A stretch of DNA of 64,000 bases from JANNRA01 sp031401035 (GCA_031401035.1 JANNRA010000204.1:1-64000), one strand, 5' to 3'. Positions 46,942 through 58,332 are shown, counted from the stretch's first letter. Program-made: numbers and translations. The notes: generated by a model from the letters alone, not told the origin.

Positions 46942-47409
46942 ATGTCATCGCGCCCATTCACGGTTCTCGGAGTGCAGCAGATCGCCGTCGGCGGCCCGGA
47001 CAAGCAGGTGCTGCGGCGATTGTGGATCGACACCCTCGGCCTGACGCAGACCGGCACCTTCCGCAGTGAGGCGGAAAACGTCGACGAGGACATCGCCGTC
47101 GCCGGCCACGGCGCGCTGAAGGTCGAGGTCGACCTCATGCAGCCGATCGACCCCGACAAGAAGCCGAAGGTGCACGAGCCGCCGCTCAACCACATCGGCC
47201 TGTGGATCGACGACCTGCACGCCGCCGTCGCCTGGCTCACCGGCCAGGGCGTGCGCTTCGCCCCCGGCGGCGTGCGCAAGGGCGCCGCGGGGTACGACGT
47301 CTGCTTCATCCACCCGAAGGGCAACGAGCAGTCGCCGATCGGCGGCGAGGGCGTGCTGATCGAGTTGGTGCAGGCGCCGCCCGAGGTGATTGCGGCGCAC
47401 CGCGCCTAG
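46942..47409 (+). CDS. VOC-family (glyoxalase/dioxygenase fold) protein
   Basis: 155 residues from ATG 46942; the longer frame from 46624 crosses the repeat element and is rejected. Two beta-alpha-beta-beta-beta units: QIAVGGPDKQVLRRLWIDTLGL and NHIGLWIDDLHAAVAWLTGQGV, ending GEGVLIELVQAPPEV. His in NHIGLW and Glu in LIELVQ are likely metal ligands; the first-module ligand is Gln or absent at VQQIAV. Lactoylglutathione lyase, methylmalonyl-CoA epimerase or another VOC activity is possible. Confidence 0.85.
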   Translation: MSSRPFTVLGVQQIAVGGPDKQVLRRLWIDTLGLTQTGTFRSEAENVDEDIAVAGHGALKVEVDLMQPIDPDKKPKVHEPPLNHIGLWIDDLHAAVAWLTGQGVRFAPGGVRKGAAGYDVCFIHPKGNEQSPIGGEGVLIELVQAPPEVIAAHRA

Positions 47410-47506
47410 CGCGGGCACCGGGTCCCGTCGCGATCGACCCCCGTACCGAGTCGTCGCGCCGGGTGGCGACGGCGCCGCGCGCCGACTACGCTGTCGGCGA
47501 ACGTCG

Positions 47507-48175
47507 ATGCGCCAGATCCTCGTCTACGCCGACTCCCTCACCTGGGGAATCATTCCCGACACGCGCCAGCGCCTGCCGTTCGAGCGTCGCTGGCCGGGCG
47601 TGCTCGAGGCCCTGCTGTGCGAGCGCGGGGTGCGCGCGCGGGTGATCGAGGACTGCCTCAACGGCCGGCGCACCGTCTGGGACGATCCCTACAAGCCCGG
47701 CCGCAACGGCCTGCTCGGACTCGAGCAGCGCATCGAGGTCAACTCACCGCTGGCGCTGGTCATCCTCATGCTCGGCACCAACGACTTTCAGGCTCCGCAG
47801 GAGCACACCGCCTGGCACTCGGCGCAGGGCATCGCGGCGCTGGTCGGCGCCGTCCGCCGGGCGCCGATCGAGCCGGGCATGCCCGTGCCCGCCATCCTCG
47901 TCGTCGCGCCGCCGCCGCTGCGATCACCGCGCGGGCCGATCGCGCCGAAGTTCGCCGACGCGGAGCGCAAGTGCGTCGGCCTGGCGGCGGCCTATGCGCG
48001 CGTCGCGGACGAGCTGCGCTGCGCCTTCTTCGACGCCGGCGGCGTCACCGCAACCAGTCAGGTCGATGGCGTCCATCTCGACGCCGACCAGCATAGAATT
48101 CTCGGCACCGCGCTCGCCGCACCGGTCACGGCGCTTCTCGAAGCCCAGCCAACGCGCGTCGAGGGCGGCGAATGA
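47507..48175 (+). CDS. SGNH/GDSL-family hydrolase (arylesterase-like)
   Basis: 222 residues from ATG 47507; the open frame from 47390 adds a basic extension. SGNH blocks: I VYADSLTWG (nucleophile Ser, with Ala in place of the usual Gly of GDS), II oxyanion Gly in the NGRRTVWDD region, III LGTNDF, V DGVHLDADQH (Asp-x-x-His). Cytoplasmic, no signal peptide. Substrates are typically acyl esters or acetylated sugars. Its TGA overlaps the next ATG in an ATGA junction. Confidence 0.88.
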   Translation: MRQILVYADSLTWGIIPDTRQRLPFERRWPGVLEALLCERGVRARVIEDCLNGRRTVWDDPYKPGRNGLLGLEQRIEVNSPLALVILMLGTNDFQAPQEHTAWHSAQGIAALVGAVRRAPIEPGMPVPAILVVAPPPLRSPRGPIAPKFADAERKCVGLAAAYARVADELRCAFFDAGGVTATSQVDGVHLDADQHRILGTALAAPVTALLEAQPTRVEGGE

Positions 48176-48585
48176 CGGCGCCCCTGCTGAGCGGCATCTT
48201 CGTCGCCCTGGCGCTGCTGCACTTTTACTGGGCGGCGGGCGGCGGCGGCGGGCTCGACGGCTTCGTGCCGAGCGAGGACGGCAAGCCGCTGCTCACCCCC
48301 GGCCCGCTCGCCAGCCTGCTCGTCGGCGTCGCCCTGCTGGCGGCGGCGTTGGTCGTCAGCTGCCGTGCCGGCCAGTGGTGCGTCGGCCTGCCGGCGCCGC
48401 TGGCGCGACTCGGCATCTGGGTGATCGCGCTGCTGTTCGCCGCGCGGGCCATCGGTGAGTTTCGCTACGTCGGCTTCTTCAAGCGCGTCCGCGGCACCCG
48501 CTTCGCGCGCCGCGACACCTGGATCTTCAGCCCGCTGTGCGTCGTCATCGCCATAATGGCGACGCTGCTGGGAGTGGCGCCCTGA
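48172..48585 (+). CDS. DUF3995 membrane protein
   Basis: 137 residues, four hydrophobic helices (about 5-22, 48-66, 80-98, 118-135). Matches the DUF3995 family by LLHFYWAAGG near the N-terminus, ALLFAARAIGEFRYVGFFKRVRGTRFARRDT (in pieces) and PLCVVIAI. Function unknown. Coupled to the hydrolase gene by a 4-bp ATGA overlap. Confidence 0.88.
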   Translation: MTAPLLSGIFVALALLHFYWAAGGGGGLDGFVPSEDGKPLLTPGPLASLLVGVALLAAALVVSCRAGQWCVGLPAPLARLGIWVIALLFAARAIGEFRYVGFFKRVRGTRFARRDTWIFSPLCVVIAIMATLLGVAP

Positions 48586-48639
48586 GGCGCCTTGCCGATG
48601 CCTCGCTGCACAGATCTGTCCGACGACCGGGGAGGTGCC

Positions 48640-49743
48640 ATGCAAGCCGTCATCGCATTCACGATCCATCGCAATCGTCCCCGCCTCGCCTGGCTGGCGG
48701 CGATCTGCCGAGCCGGACTGCTGGCCATGCTCGTGACGTCGCCCATGCCCGCCGGCGCAGGCACGGCGGGTGGGGATCAGCTGCCGTCCCTGACGACGGG
48801 CGGCGCCACCCCGACGCCCCGCCCCCCTGGCGATCTCGGCACCAAGGTGGTCACCGGACGGGTCTTTGACGGCCTGCGGGGCGTCGCCGCCGGGCTCGCC
48901 GGGGCCACCATAGACTACGTGCGCGTTGCGCACGTTCCACCCGGCGAATCCGGTAGCATGGCCACGGATGCCGCCGGCGACTTCGCCTTCCAGCTGTTCC
49001 TGCGCGATACCGACTTGGTCAGCGTCGCGGTGTCGGCACCGGGATTCAGGTCGGAGGAGCTCGCTTATACCGGCTACGCGCTGTGGATCGCACCGCCCCT
49101 CGAGATCGGCCTGCTGCCGTTGCGCGGCGCGGTCGAGATCGCTCCAACGAGCCCGGTGTCCCTGCCCTGCGAGGGGGACGGCGAGGTCGCGATCATCAAT
49201 TCCCAGCCGGCGGGTGGTGACGCGTTGACGGTCGCCGCCATCCTCCCCTCCAATTCGTACAGTCAGGGCGACTACGGCACCGGGTTCAGCTGGGATCTCA
49301 GCCACCTCGAGCTGCCGCTCACGCTCGCGCCGGGTGAGCGCGTCGCGTTCCCCGTCCACTACAGCGCCGCGGGGCAGACGTTTCCCTCGCGTCTGACGGT
49401 GCGCCTGCGCAGCACGGCGAGCGACGGCGAGGGGTTCGGCGTGCCCTACCGGGGCGAGATCGCGGACTGCGGGGCGCCGACCCCGACGCCGACCCCGACC
49501 GCCACGGCGCCCATGCCGCCGCGCGACGGCGAGGACGACGGCTGCCAGGTGACGGCGGCCCCCAGCCACTCGTGGTGGGCGCTCATCCCGCTCGCCCTGC
49601 TGATCGGCCGGCGCCACGTCGCGAGACGCCGCGTCGCGAACTCATGCCCCTTGTTGAGCTGGCGATATTCACTACGATCGCCTTGCCGATTGACGAAAAT
49701 GCTCCAGATATCGTTAGCTCAATCTTTTTATGCCATGCGTTAA
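48640..49743 (+). CDS. Exported Ig-like protein with Cys-type C-terminal sorting tag and an atypical tail
   Basis: 367 residues from ATG 48640 (GGGGAGG upstream). Signal peptide LAAICRAGLLAMLVTSPMPAGAG. The body has a carboxypeptidase-regulatory-like fold (VVTGRVFDGLRG, TDAAGDFAFQLFL) and further beta structure, then a PT linker and the tag EDDGCQVTAAPSHSWWALIP-LALLIGRR-HVARRR. The tag matches that of the protein at 31826. Beyond RRR another 33 residues continue (VANSCPLLSWRYSL...), in DNA of lower GC that leads to katG, so the native stop was probably lost when katG DNA arrived. Confidence 0.75.
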   Translation: MQAVIAFTIHRNRPRLAWLAAICRAGLLAMLVTSPMPAGAGTAGGDQLPSLTTGGATPTPRPPGDLGTKVVTGRVFDGLRGVAAGLAGATIDYVRVAHVPPGESGSMATDAAGDFAFQLFLRDTDLVSVAVSAPGFRSEELAYTGYALWIAPPLEIGLLPLRGAVEIAPTSPVSLPCEGDGEVAIINSQPAGGDALTVAAILPSNSYSQGDYGTGFSWDLSHLELPLTLAPGERVAFPVHYSAAGQTFPSRLTVRLRSTASDGEGFGVPYRGEIADCGAPTPTPTPTATAPMPPRDGEDDGCQVTAAPSHSWWALIPLALLIGRRHVARRRVANSCPLLSWRYSLRSPCRLTKMLQISLAQSFYAMR

Positions 49744-49758
49744 GTTGAGGTGGGTTCC

Positions 49759-51984
<2,226 letters not shown>

Positions 51985-52026
51985 TCACCGCGCGACCGTC
52001 ACCGCACGCTTGAGCGCCTGTCGACT

Positions 52027-52085
52027 GCCGGCGCGGGCATCGCCCGCGCCGGCCGTCGGGGTGCGGGCGGACCCGCCACCCCGAC
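52027..52085. terminator. Two consecutive hairpins between convergent katG and enoyl-CoA hydratase genes
   Basis: GCCGGCGCGGGC, loop ATC, GCCCGCGCCGGC (52027-52053) is a perfect 12-bp stem. GTCGGGGTG and CACCCCGAC (52055-52085) form a second. They lie 43 bp after katG and 15 bp after the opposing gene's stop, as expected for a bidirectional terminator. No T-tract. Confidence 0.6.
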
Positions 52086-52099
52086 CCGCGTTGCGTGAC

Positions 52100-52873
52100 T
52101 CAGCGGCCCTTCCAGCGCGGCGCGCGTTTCTCGACGAAGGCCGCCAGCCCTTCCGTGAAGTCCTCGGTGCCGAACATCTTGCCGATGCCCTCGCCCGACA
52201 TGCGCCAGCCGACCTCGTCCGGCTGATCGGTCGCCTCGAGGATGATCTTGCGGCTCTCGCGCACCGCCAGCGGTGCGTTCTCGCAGATCTGCGCCGCCAG
52301 CGCAGTGGCGGCGGCGAGCGCCTGCCCTTCGTCGCAGAGCACGTTCACCCAGCCGAAGTGGTAGGCGCGTTCGGCGGGAAAATCGAGGCGGCCGGTCAGG
52401 GCCAGCTCCATGGCGATATTGCGCGGGATCTTGCGCGGCAGGCGGAACAGGCCGCCGGCGGCGGCCACCAGATTGCGCTTCACCTCGGGGATACCGAACA
52501 CCGCCGTGCGCGAGGCGACGACCAGATCGCACGACAGCACCAGCTCGGTGCCGCCGGCGAGCGCCGGGCCATCGACGGCGGCGATCAACGGCTTGCTGCG
52601 CTGGCGCTGTACGAGGCCGCCGAAGCCGCCGCGCTGGGTCATCATGCCGCCCGGGTCGACGCTCATCTGCTTGAGGTCGGCGCCGGCACAGAAGATGTAC
52701 CCTTTCGCCGTCTGCGCGCCGGTGAGAATGCCGACCCACACCTCGTCGTCGGCTTCGATCTGGTCGATCGCATTCTCGATGCCGGTCGCCACCGCGGTGT
52801 TGACCGCGTTGCGGGCCTCCGGGCGGTTGATGGTTATGACGCCGATATTTCCGCGCTTCTCGTAATTCACCAT
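52100..52873 (-). CDS. Enoyl-CoA hydratase/isomerase family protein
   Basis: 257 residues. Crotonase fold: INRPEARNAVN, oxyanion loop CAGADLKQMS, DGPALAGGTELVLSCDLVVAS with one catalytic Glu, FGIPEVKRNLVAAAGG with the second. C-terminal helices end PRWKGR. Hydration of 2-enoyl-CoA is the most likely reaction, but the family is broad. Stands alone between convergent katG and a divergent LolA-like gene. Confidence 0.9.
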   Translation of the reverse strand: MVNYEKRGNIGVITINRPEARNAVNTAVATGIENAIDQIEADDEVWVGILTGAQTAKGYIFCAGADLKQMSVDPGGMMTQRGGFGGLVQRQRSKPLIAAVDGPALAGGTELVLSCDLVVASRTAVFGIPEVKRNLVAAAGGLFRLPRKIPRNIAMELALTGRLDFPAERAYHFGWVNVLCDEGQALAAATALAAQICENAPLAVRESRKIILEATDQPDEVGWRMSGEGIGKMFGTEDFTEGLAAFVEKRAPRWKGR

Positions 52874-53000
52874 CCCGTATCCCTACGAAAGTCTGCGCCC
52901 ATCGTCTACTCACGTTCCGCGGGCTGCCCGCTTGGCGATCGCGGTCACAATCCGCTAGTCGGTTCGCCCGGGCGGTCGTGCCGACCGAAGGGAGTGTCTG

Positions 53001-53774
53001 GTGATGAGCAGTGAACACAGTCGGAGGCTGATGCGCGTCGGACTCGCGGCGGTGATGCTGGCGGCCGGCGCGGCCGGCGCCCAGGATCCCGACGCGAAGA
53101 CACTGGTGCAGCAGGTGATCGAGGCGGTGCCGAAGAACTCCTTTACCGCCAAGATGACCCTGTCGGCGAAGGAGTTCGCGCCGCGCGAGCTGCAGATGAA
53201 CCGCAAGCGCGTCGACGGCGGCAACGCCACGTACCTCGAAGTGACGGCGCCGGAGGAGCTGCAGGGCATCCGCTTCCTCTTCATCGAGCGCACCGACAAG
53301 CCCAACGAACAGTACCTGAAGATCAAGATCAGCCGCAGTCCGGTGCAGGTGCAGGAGGACGTTCGCACGCAGCCGTTCCTCGGCTCGGCGTTCTATGTGT
53401 CGGATCTCGTCCTGCCGAACGTCGAGGACTACGCGTACCGCTACCTCGGCAGGGATGTCGTCGGCGGCCGCAGCGTGACCCTGGTCGAGATGACGCCGCG
53501 GACGCCGGCCGATCAGGTCTACGCGAAGACGATCCTGGCTCTCGATGCGAAGGACAAGCTGATCATGCGCCGCGAGTTCTTCGACGCCAAGGGCGCCAGG
53601 GTGAAGGTGTGGACGATCGACAAGGTCGAACAGATCGACGGCATCTGGACGCTCAGCGGCCAGCACATGGAGAACCTGCAGGACAAGACCGCGGCGCGGC
53701 TCGACATCAGCGAGGTCACCTACAACGCCGAGCTGCCCGACAGCATGTTCACGCCCAAGTATCTGAGCCACTGA
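53001..53774 (+). CDS. LolA-like outer membrane lipoprotein-sorting protein
   Basis: 257 residues from GTG 53001 (GGAG 6 bp upstream; ATG at 53004 also possible). Signal peptide LMRVGLAAVMLAAGAAGA. LolA/LolB-like half-barrel of the type annotated as outer membrane lipoprotein-sorting protein: FTAKMTLSAKEF, GIRFLFIERTDKPNEQYLKI, FLGSAFYVSDLV, YVGRDVVGG-type turn, TPADQVYAKTILALDAKDKLIMRREFFD and the closing TYNAELPDSMFTPKYL. Usually linked to MMPL/RND exporters, which are not seen here. Periplasmic. Confidence 0.87.
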   Translation: MMSSEHSRRLMRVGLAAVMLAAGAAGAQDPDAKTLVQQVIEAVPKNSFTAKMTLSAKEFAPRELQMNRKRVDGGNATYLEVTAPEELQGIRFLFIERTDKPNEQYLKIKISRSPVQVQEDVRTQPFLGSAFYVSDLVLPNVEDYAYRYLGRDVVGGRSVTLVEMTPRTPADQVYAKTILALDAKDKLIMRREFFDAKGARVKVWTIDKVEQIDGIWTLSGQHMENLQDKTAARLDISEVTYNAELPDSMFTPKYLSH

Positions 53775-53799
53775 CCGGACGCCGTCGCGGCGCTGCCCG

Positions 53800-54825
53800 C
53801 TACGACTCACCGCCATCGCCGCGGCGGCCATCCTCGCGCCGGCGCGCGAAGTACTCCCCGACCCAGCGGTGCATGTCCGATTTGTGCGACGCCCATTCCC
53901 AGCAGCCGTCGGGGCCGCGGCGCACATCGGCGGCGGGATCATACCCGAACGCCTGGAGCCGCGCGTGGCGCACCGTGTACTCGCGATGCTCCCGATCGCC
54001 GTGCCAAAGGTGGAACACCGTGCCGTCGACGTACGCGACGTCGTCGCGCGCGTCGGCGGGCAGGCGCGCGGCCCACGCCTGCGCATGGCGCCGGTAGGAG
54101 GTGTCCGCGCCGCCGAGTACCCGGTCGAGGCAGGCGGAGGACCAGCCGCCGCCGAACGCGTGCGCCATCACGTGGTCGCCGCCGCCGACGACCATCGCAT
54201 CGTACAATCCCGCCGTGGCGACGACGCGGCGCTGCGCCGCCCACGCCAGGCCGGTTTCGCCATGCCGCACCGCGTCGCCGGCGCCGGCCAGGCCCGAATC
54301 GGCCGCCAGCATCGCGGCGAATCCGCGCCGCTGCGGGTCGCGCGCTCGGCGCAGGCCCTCGAGCATGCGCAGCGGACGCGCGAACGGCTGCACCACGGCG
54401 TGCCCGTCGAGCAGCCGCGAGGTCTCGACCGCCCAGGCCGGATTGTCGAACAGCACGTCGCCATCCAGCCACGCCACCTTGGCGCACTCGGGCGGCAGAT
54501 GGGCGATCCCCAGATTGAGCAGACGCTCCTTGTGCCAGAGGGCCGCGCGCGCCCGCACGCGCAGCACGTCCGGCGACGCTGGCAACTCGAACGGCGCCTC
54601 GCCCAGCGCACACTCGACCGTCAGCAGGCGCAGGCCGCTCTCGCGCAGCCGCCGCGAGAAGATGTCGTGGTTGGCGCGGCGCGTCCGATAGCCCGCCGGG
54701 TTGAAGTAGGCGGTGACGATCCACAGATCGTCCACCGCGTCGTAGCGTTGCGTCGGCAGCGTCGCGTCGATCTCGACCCGCTTCGGCGTCGCGCGGGGAG
54801 CGCCCATCCCCTCGTCTGACCGCAT
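53800..54825 (-). CDS. Glycosyltransferase-like protein (GT-A fold)
   Basis: 341 residues from ATG 54825 (or 54807); a longer frame would overlap the divergent kinase-like gene. Cytoplasmic. LWIVTAYFNPAGYRTRR, ALWHKERLLNLGI and the metal-binding AKVAWLDGDVLFDNPAWA (DxD-like DGD) resemble GT-A nucleotide-sugar transferases; further motifs are GGGDHVMAHAF and VFHLWHGDREHREY. No close named family recognised. Divergent from an APH-like and an HprK-like gene, with which it may share a surface-polymer function. Confidence 0.72.
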   Translation of the reverse strand: MRSDEGMGAPRATPKRVEIDATLPTQRYDAVDDLWIVTAYFNPAGYRTRRANHDIFSRRLRESGLRLLTVECALGEAPFELPASPDVLRVRARAALWHKERLLNLGIAHLPPECAKVAWLDGDVLFDNPAWAVETSRLLDGHAVVQPFARPLRMLEGLRRARDPQRRGFAAMLAADSGLAGAGDAVRHGETGLAWAAQRRVVATAGLYDAMVVGGGDHVMAHAFGGGWSSACLDRVLGGADTSYRRHAQAWAARLPADARDDVAYVDGTVFHLWHGDREHREYTVRHARLQAFGYDPAADVRRGPDGCWEWASHKSDMHRWVGEYFARRREDGRRGDGGES

Positions 54826-54911
54826 GCGGCGGCTATGTCTCAGAAGCCGGACGCGACGGCAAGTCGGCCCCGCGCGGGCGGGCGATCCGCAGCGAAACCG
54901 GCTAGGCTGAT

Positions 54912-55835
54912 ATGGTTCCGATGCCGACACTTCCCCTCGACCGTCTGCCCGACGCCCTCGGCACAGACGTGCATGCCCTGCTGCGCCGGCACGGCGTGCC
55001 GGTGCGGGCGGTCGCGCCCGTCAGCGGCGCCGACTCCCCCTTCCCCGCCCCCCGCGCCTTCCGCGTCGACCTTGCGAACGGGCAGGTGTTGAAAGCGGTG
55101 CGCGCCACCAGCGCGGCGCGCGCGGCGCTCGTCTTCGCGATCAGCCGGCACCTCGACCGCGCCGACTTCGCACCCGTCCTCGCGCGCCACGGCGCGGCAT
55201 TGCTCATGCCGTGGATCGAGGGCCGGCCGCTGTACGACGTCGGATGGGACACGCCCGAGGTTCGACAAGCGGGGCGCCTGCTCGCCGCCCTGCACGCGCT
55301 CGTCGTGCCCGACGCCGCCGTCCGACCGGGCGGCGCGGGGCTCGACCTCTACACGGCGAAACTGCGGCATGACCTCGGCAGTCTCGCCCGTCGCGATGTG
55401 ATCTCTGTCGATGAGCGGGAGACGCTGCTCGCGCTCGCCCGGACGGTCGAACCGTCACCCGGCGCGAGCGGCGTCATCCACCGCGACCTGTGCGCGGACA
55501 ATCTCGTGCGTCTGCCCTCCGGCGCGCTGTGCGTCGTCGACGTGGAGAGCGTGGCGATCGGCGCCTGCGCCTACGACCTCGCCCGCACCTGGTACCGCTG
55601 GCCGATGTCGGCGCCGCAGCGCGCGGCGCTGTTTGCCGCCTACGCGAGCCACGGCGGCCTCCTCCCCGACTGGCGAGAGTTCCCGTTCTGGGCGGCGTGC
55701 GCCGTCGTCGCCAGCTGTGCACAACGCCGGCTACTGGGCGCGGACGGCGCCATGGGACCGATTGGCCGGCTGCGGGCGCTGCTGCACGACCTGCGCGCCG
55801 GCATCGACGGCGAGCAGCTTGCCCTGCACGGCTGA
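54912..55835 (+). CDS. APH-like phosphotransferase
   Basis: 307 residues. Aminoglycoside-phosphotransferase/choline-kinase fold: ATP-binding FRVDLANGQVLKAVRA, hinge LMPWIEGRPLYD, catalytic loop GVIHRDLCADNLVRLPSG (Brenner motif HxDxxxxN) and the metal-binding strand LCVVDVESVAIGACAYDLART with DVE in place of the usual DWE. Substrate unknown. It ends 9 bp before an HprK-like gene, whose ribosome site overlaps this stop. Confidence 0.85.
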   Translation: MVPMPTLPLDRLPDALGTDVHALLRRHGVPVRAVAPVSGADSPFPAPRAFRVDLANGQVLKAVRATSAARAALVFAISRHLDRADFAPVLARHGAALLMPWIEGRPLYDVGWDTPEVRQAGRLLAALHALVVPDAAVRPGGAGLDLYTAKLRHDLGSLARRDVISVDERETLLALARTVEPSPGASGVIHRDLCADNLVRLPSGALCVVDVESVAIGACAYDLARTWYRWPMSAPQRAALFAAYASHGGLLPDWREFPFWAACAVVASCAQRRLLGADGAMGPIGRLRALLHDLRAGIDGEQLALHG

Positions 55836-55844
55836 GGAGGGCCG

Positions 55845-56963
55845 GTGCCGTCGATCATCCAGCTCGGCTACCGCGACCTGTGCGTGCGCGTGGAGAGCCG
55901 CGATGCGATGGAGCTGGCCTGGCTGGAGGAGTTTCTCGCGCCAGCCTTCGCGCGCCGCGACGACGCCGCGGCCGACTGCGTCGTCACCGTCCGCGAGGAC
56001 GCGCAGGACCTGGCGCGGCTGCGCGCCCGCGCCGGCGGCGACGACGTCGCCCTCGCGTCCTGTCTGATCCTCGATGGCCAACCCGTTCGCCTGCCGACCT
56101 GGCGCGAGGGGGACGCTCAGGTCGCGCTCGGCGACGGCGCGCACGTCGCCTATCGCGTCGGCGCCGATCGCCGCCGCATCGACCTGGTGTCCGCCGCCCC
56201 CACCCCGGCCCGGCGCACGGGCCTGATGAAGCTCGTGCGCGAGCTGGCGATGTCGGCGGCGTGGACGCCGCGGGGCATCGTCCTGCACGCCGCGGCGTGC
56301 GTGCTCGACGGGCAGGCGGTGCTCATCGCCGGCCCGCGCATGGCCGGCAAGACCAGCCTGCTGCTGCACGCGCTCGCGGCGTCCGGCGCGCGGCTGCTGG
56401 CGAATGATCGCGTCGTGCTCGACCTCGCCGGCGACACCCCCGTGGCGCACGCCATGCCGGTGATCGTCAGCCTGCGCCCGGACACCGTCGCGCGCGTGTT
56501 CAGCGACGGCGCCGCGCGCGCCTCGGCGCTGCGCCACCAGTTTCACCTGACGGTGCGGGAGGCCGAGGGCCGCGCGGCGGAGCCGCATGCCGTACCGCGC
56601 GCGCTGGCGTGCTCGCCGGCGCAGCTGGCTCGCCTGCTCGACGTCGCGCTGGTCGGCCGTGCCGCCGCCGCCGTGCTGCTGTTGCCGCGCGTCGACGCGA
56701 CCGCGCACGGCATCGCCGTGCGCCGCATCGATGCCGCCGCCGCCAGGGGGTACGAGGACGCCGTGCGCTTCGCCGCGCACGCCGCGCCGCAGGTCTCGGC
56801 GCTGTTCGCGCTCAGCGCCCACGCCGTCGCCCCGAGCGCGGCGGAGGTGAGCGCGCGCTGGCAGGCGGCGCTCGAACGACTGCGCGTCTTCGAGTGCCGG
56901 CTCGGCCCGGACGCCTACGACACCGATCCGGCGCGTCTCTTGGCGACGCTGCTCGATCCCTGA
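55845..56963 (+). CDS. HPr-kinase-like P-loop protein
   Basis: 372 residues from GTG 55845 (GAGGAGG just upstream). N-terminal alpha/beta part (about 1-130), then the HprK-like core: GIVLHAAACVLDGQAVLIAG, Walker A GPRMAGKTSLLLHAL, and LLANDRVVLDL as the Asp-containing second strand. No HPr partner or PTS gene is near; HprK-like orphans are found in surface-polymer and peptide-modification clusters. Stands in an operon with the APH-like gene. Confidence 0.8.
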   Translation: MPSIIQLGYRDLCVRVESRDAMELAWLEEFLAPAFARRDDAAADCVVTVREDAQDLARLRARAGGDDVALASCLILDGQPVRLPTWREGDAQVALGDGAHVAYRVGADRRRIDLVSAAPTPARRTGLMKLVRELAMSAAWTPRGIVLHAAACVLDGQAVLIAGPRMAGKTSLLLHALAASGARLLANDRVVLDLAGDTPVAHAMPVIVSLRPDTVARVFSDGAARASALRHQFHLTVREAEGRAAEPHAVPRALACSPAQLARLLDVALVGRAAAAVLLLPRVDATAHGIAVRRIDAAAARGYEDAVRFAAHAAPQVSALFALSAHAVAPSAAEVSARWQAALERLRVFECRLGPDAYDTDPARLLATLLDP

Positions 56964-57090
56964 ACGGCGCCGCCGGCGCGGAGCCTCCCCCGCGGACGAG
57001 GGCTGCTCAGCGTCGCACCGGTCCCGGCAGCGGTCCGTACATCGACGCGCCGGACTTGACTGCCGCGGCGGCGCGGCGAATGGAGGCGTC

Positions 57091-58332
57091 ATGCGGGAGC
57101 ACTTCGACGCGGTGATCGTCGGCGGCGGCGTCGGCGGCGGCGCCCTGGCGACCACCCTCGCGCGCGCCGGACTGGCGATCCTCGTGCTGGAGAAATCGAC
57201 GCGCTATCGCGACCACGTGCGCGGCGAGTGGATGGCGCCGTGGGGTGTCGCCGAGTTGCAGACGCTCGGGCTCTACGACGTCGTGCGCGCCGCCGGCGGG
57301 CATCACCTGTCGCGCCACCAACCGTCGGAGCCCGATCTCTCGGCCGACGCGACTGCCGCCATGACGCTCGACCTGACGGCGCTGCTGCCCGGCATTCCCG
57401 GTCCGCTGTGCATCGGCCACCCGGCGCTGTGCCAGTTGATGATCGAACAGGCGGAGGCAGCGGGCGCCATGGTGCGGCGCGGCATCACCGACGTGCGCCT
57501 CACCACCGACGGCGTGCCGGCGGTGCGGTACCTCCACGCCGGGCAAGCGGCGCGCGCCACCGGCCGCCTGGTGGTCGGCGCGGACGGCCGCGGCTCGGCG
57601 GTGCGGCGACAGGCCGGCATCGCCCTGCACCGCGACCCCACCCATCATCTCTTCGCCGGCATGTTGGTGGAGGGCGCCGACGCGTGGCCTGCCGACGTGC
57701 AGACGATCGGCGCGGAAGGCGACGTGCACTTCCTCGTCTTCCCGCAGGGCAACGGCCGCCTGCGCCTCTACCTCGGCTACGCCAGCACGCAGGCGCGGCG
57801 CCTCGCCGGGGCCGGCGGGCCAGAGGCGTTTCTCGAGGCGTTTCGCGTCCGCAGCCTGCCGGGCGCCGAGCACATCGCCAACGCCCGGCCGGCCGGGCCG
57901 TGCGCGTCGTACCCGAACGAAGACACCTGGACCGAGACCATCGCCGGCCCCGGAGTGGTGCTGATCGGCGACGCGGCCGGCTCGAACGACCCGATCATCG
58001 GACAGGGCCTGTCGATCACCCTGCGCGACGTCCGCCTGGTGCGCGACGCGCTGCTCGGCGAGCGCAAGTGGGCGCCGCCGATCTTCGCCCCCTACGCCGC
58101 CGAGCGGCGCGAGCGCATGCGCCGGCTGCGCTTCTCCGCCGGGATCGTGTCGACGCTGTACAACGAGTTCGGGCCGGCGGCGGGCGCGCGGCGCCGGCAG
58201 GTGTACGAGCGCCGCCTGCAGGATCCGTCGCTCAACCTGCCGATCCTGGCGACGCTGGTGGGGCCCGACAACATTCCCGCCGACGCCTTCGACGACGCGA
58301 TGCGCACGCGCCTGTTCGCGCCGACGGTGTAG
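57091..58332 (+). CDS. FAD-dependent monooxygenase (p-hydroxybenzoate hydroxylase type)
   Basis: 413 residues. Group A flavin monooxygenase: GxGxxG in VIVGGGVGGGALATTLARAG, the DG motif LVVGADGRGSAVRR, and the GD motif VVLIGDAAGSNDPIIGQGLSITLRD. Cytoplasmic. Possible roles in aromatic or terpenoid hydroxylation or halogenation; substrate unknown. The following cupin gene is 82 bp downstream in the same direction. Confidence 0.9.
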   Translation: MREHFDAVIVGGGVGGGALATTLARAGLAILVLEKSTRYRDHVRGEWMAPWGVAELQTLGLYDVVRAAGGHHLSRHQPSEPDLSADATAAMTLDLTALLPGIPGPLCIGHPALCQLMIEQAEAAGAMVRRGITDVRLTTDGVPAVRYLHAGQAARATGRLVVGADGRGSAVRRQAGIALHRDPTHHLFAGMLVEGADAWPADVQTIGAEGDVHFLVFPQGNGRLRLYLGYASTQARRLAGAGGPEAFLEAFRVRSLPGAEHIANARPAGPCASYPNEDTWTETIAGPGVVLIGDAAGSNDPIIGQGLSITLRDVRLVRDALLGERKWAPPIFAPYAAERRERMRRLRFSAGIVSTLYNEFGPAAGARRRQVYERRLQDPSLNLPILATLVGPDNIPADAFDDAMRTRLFAPTV

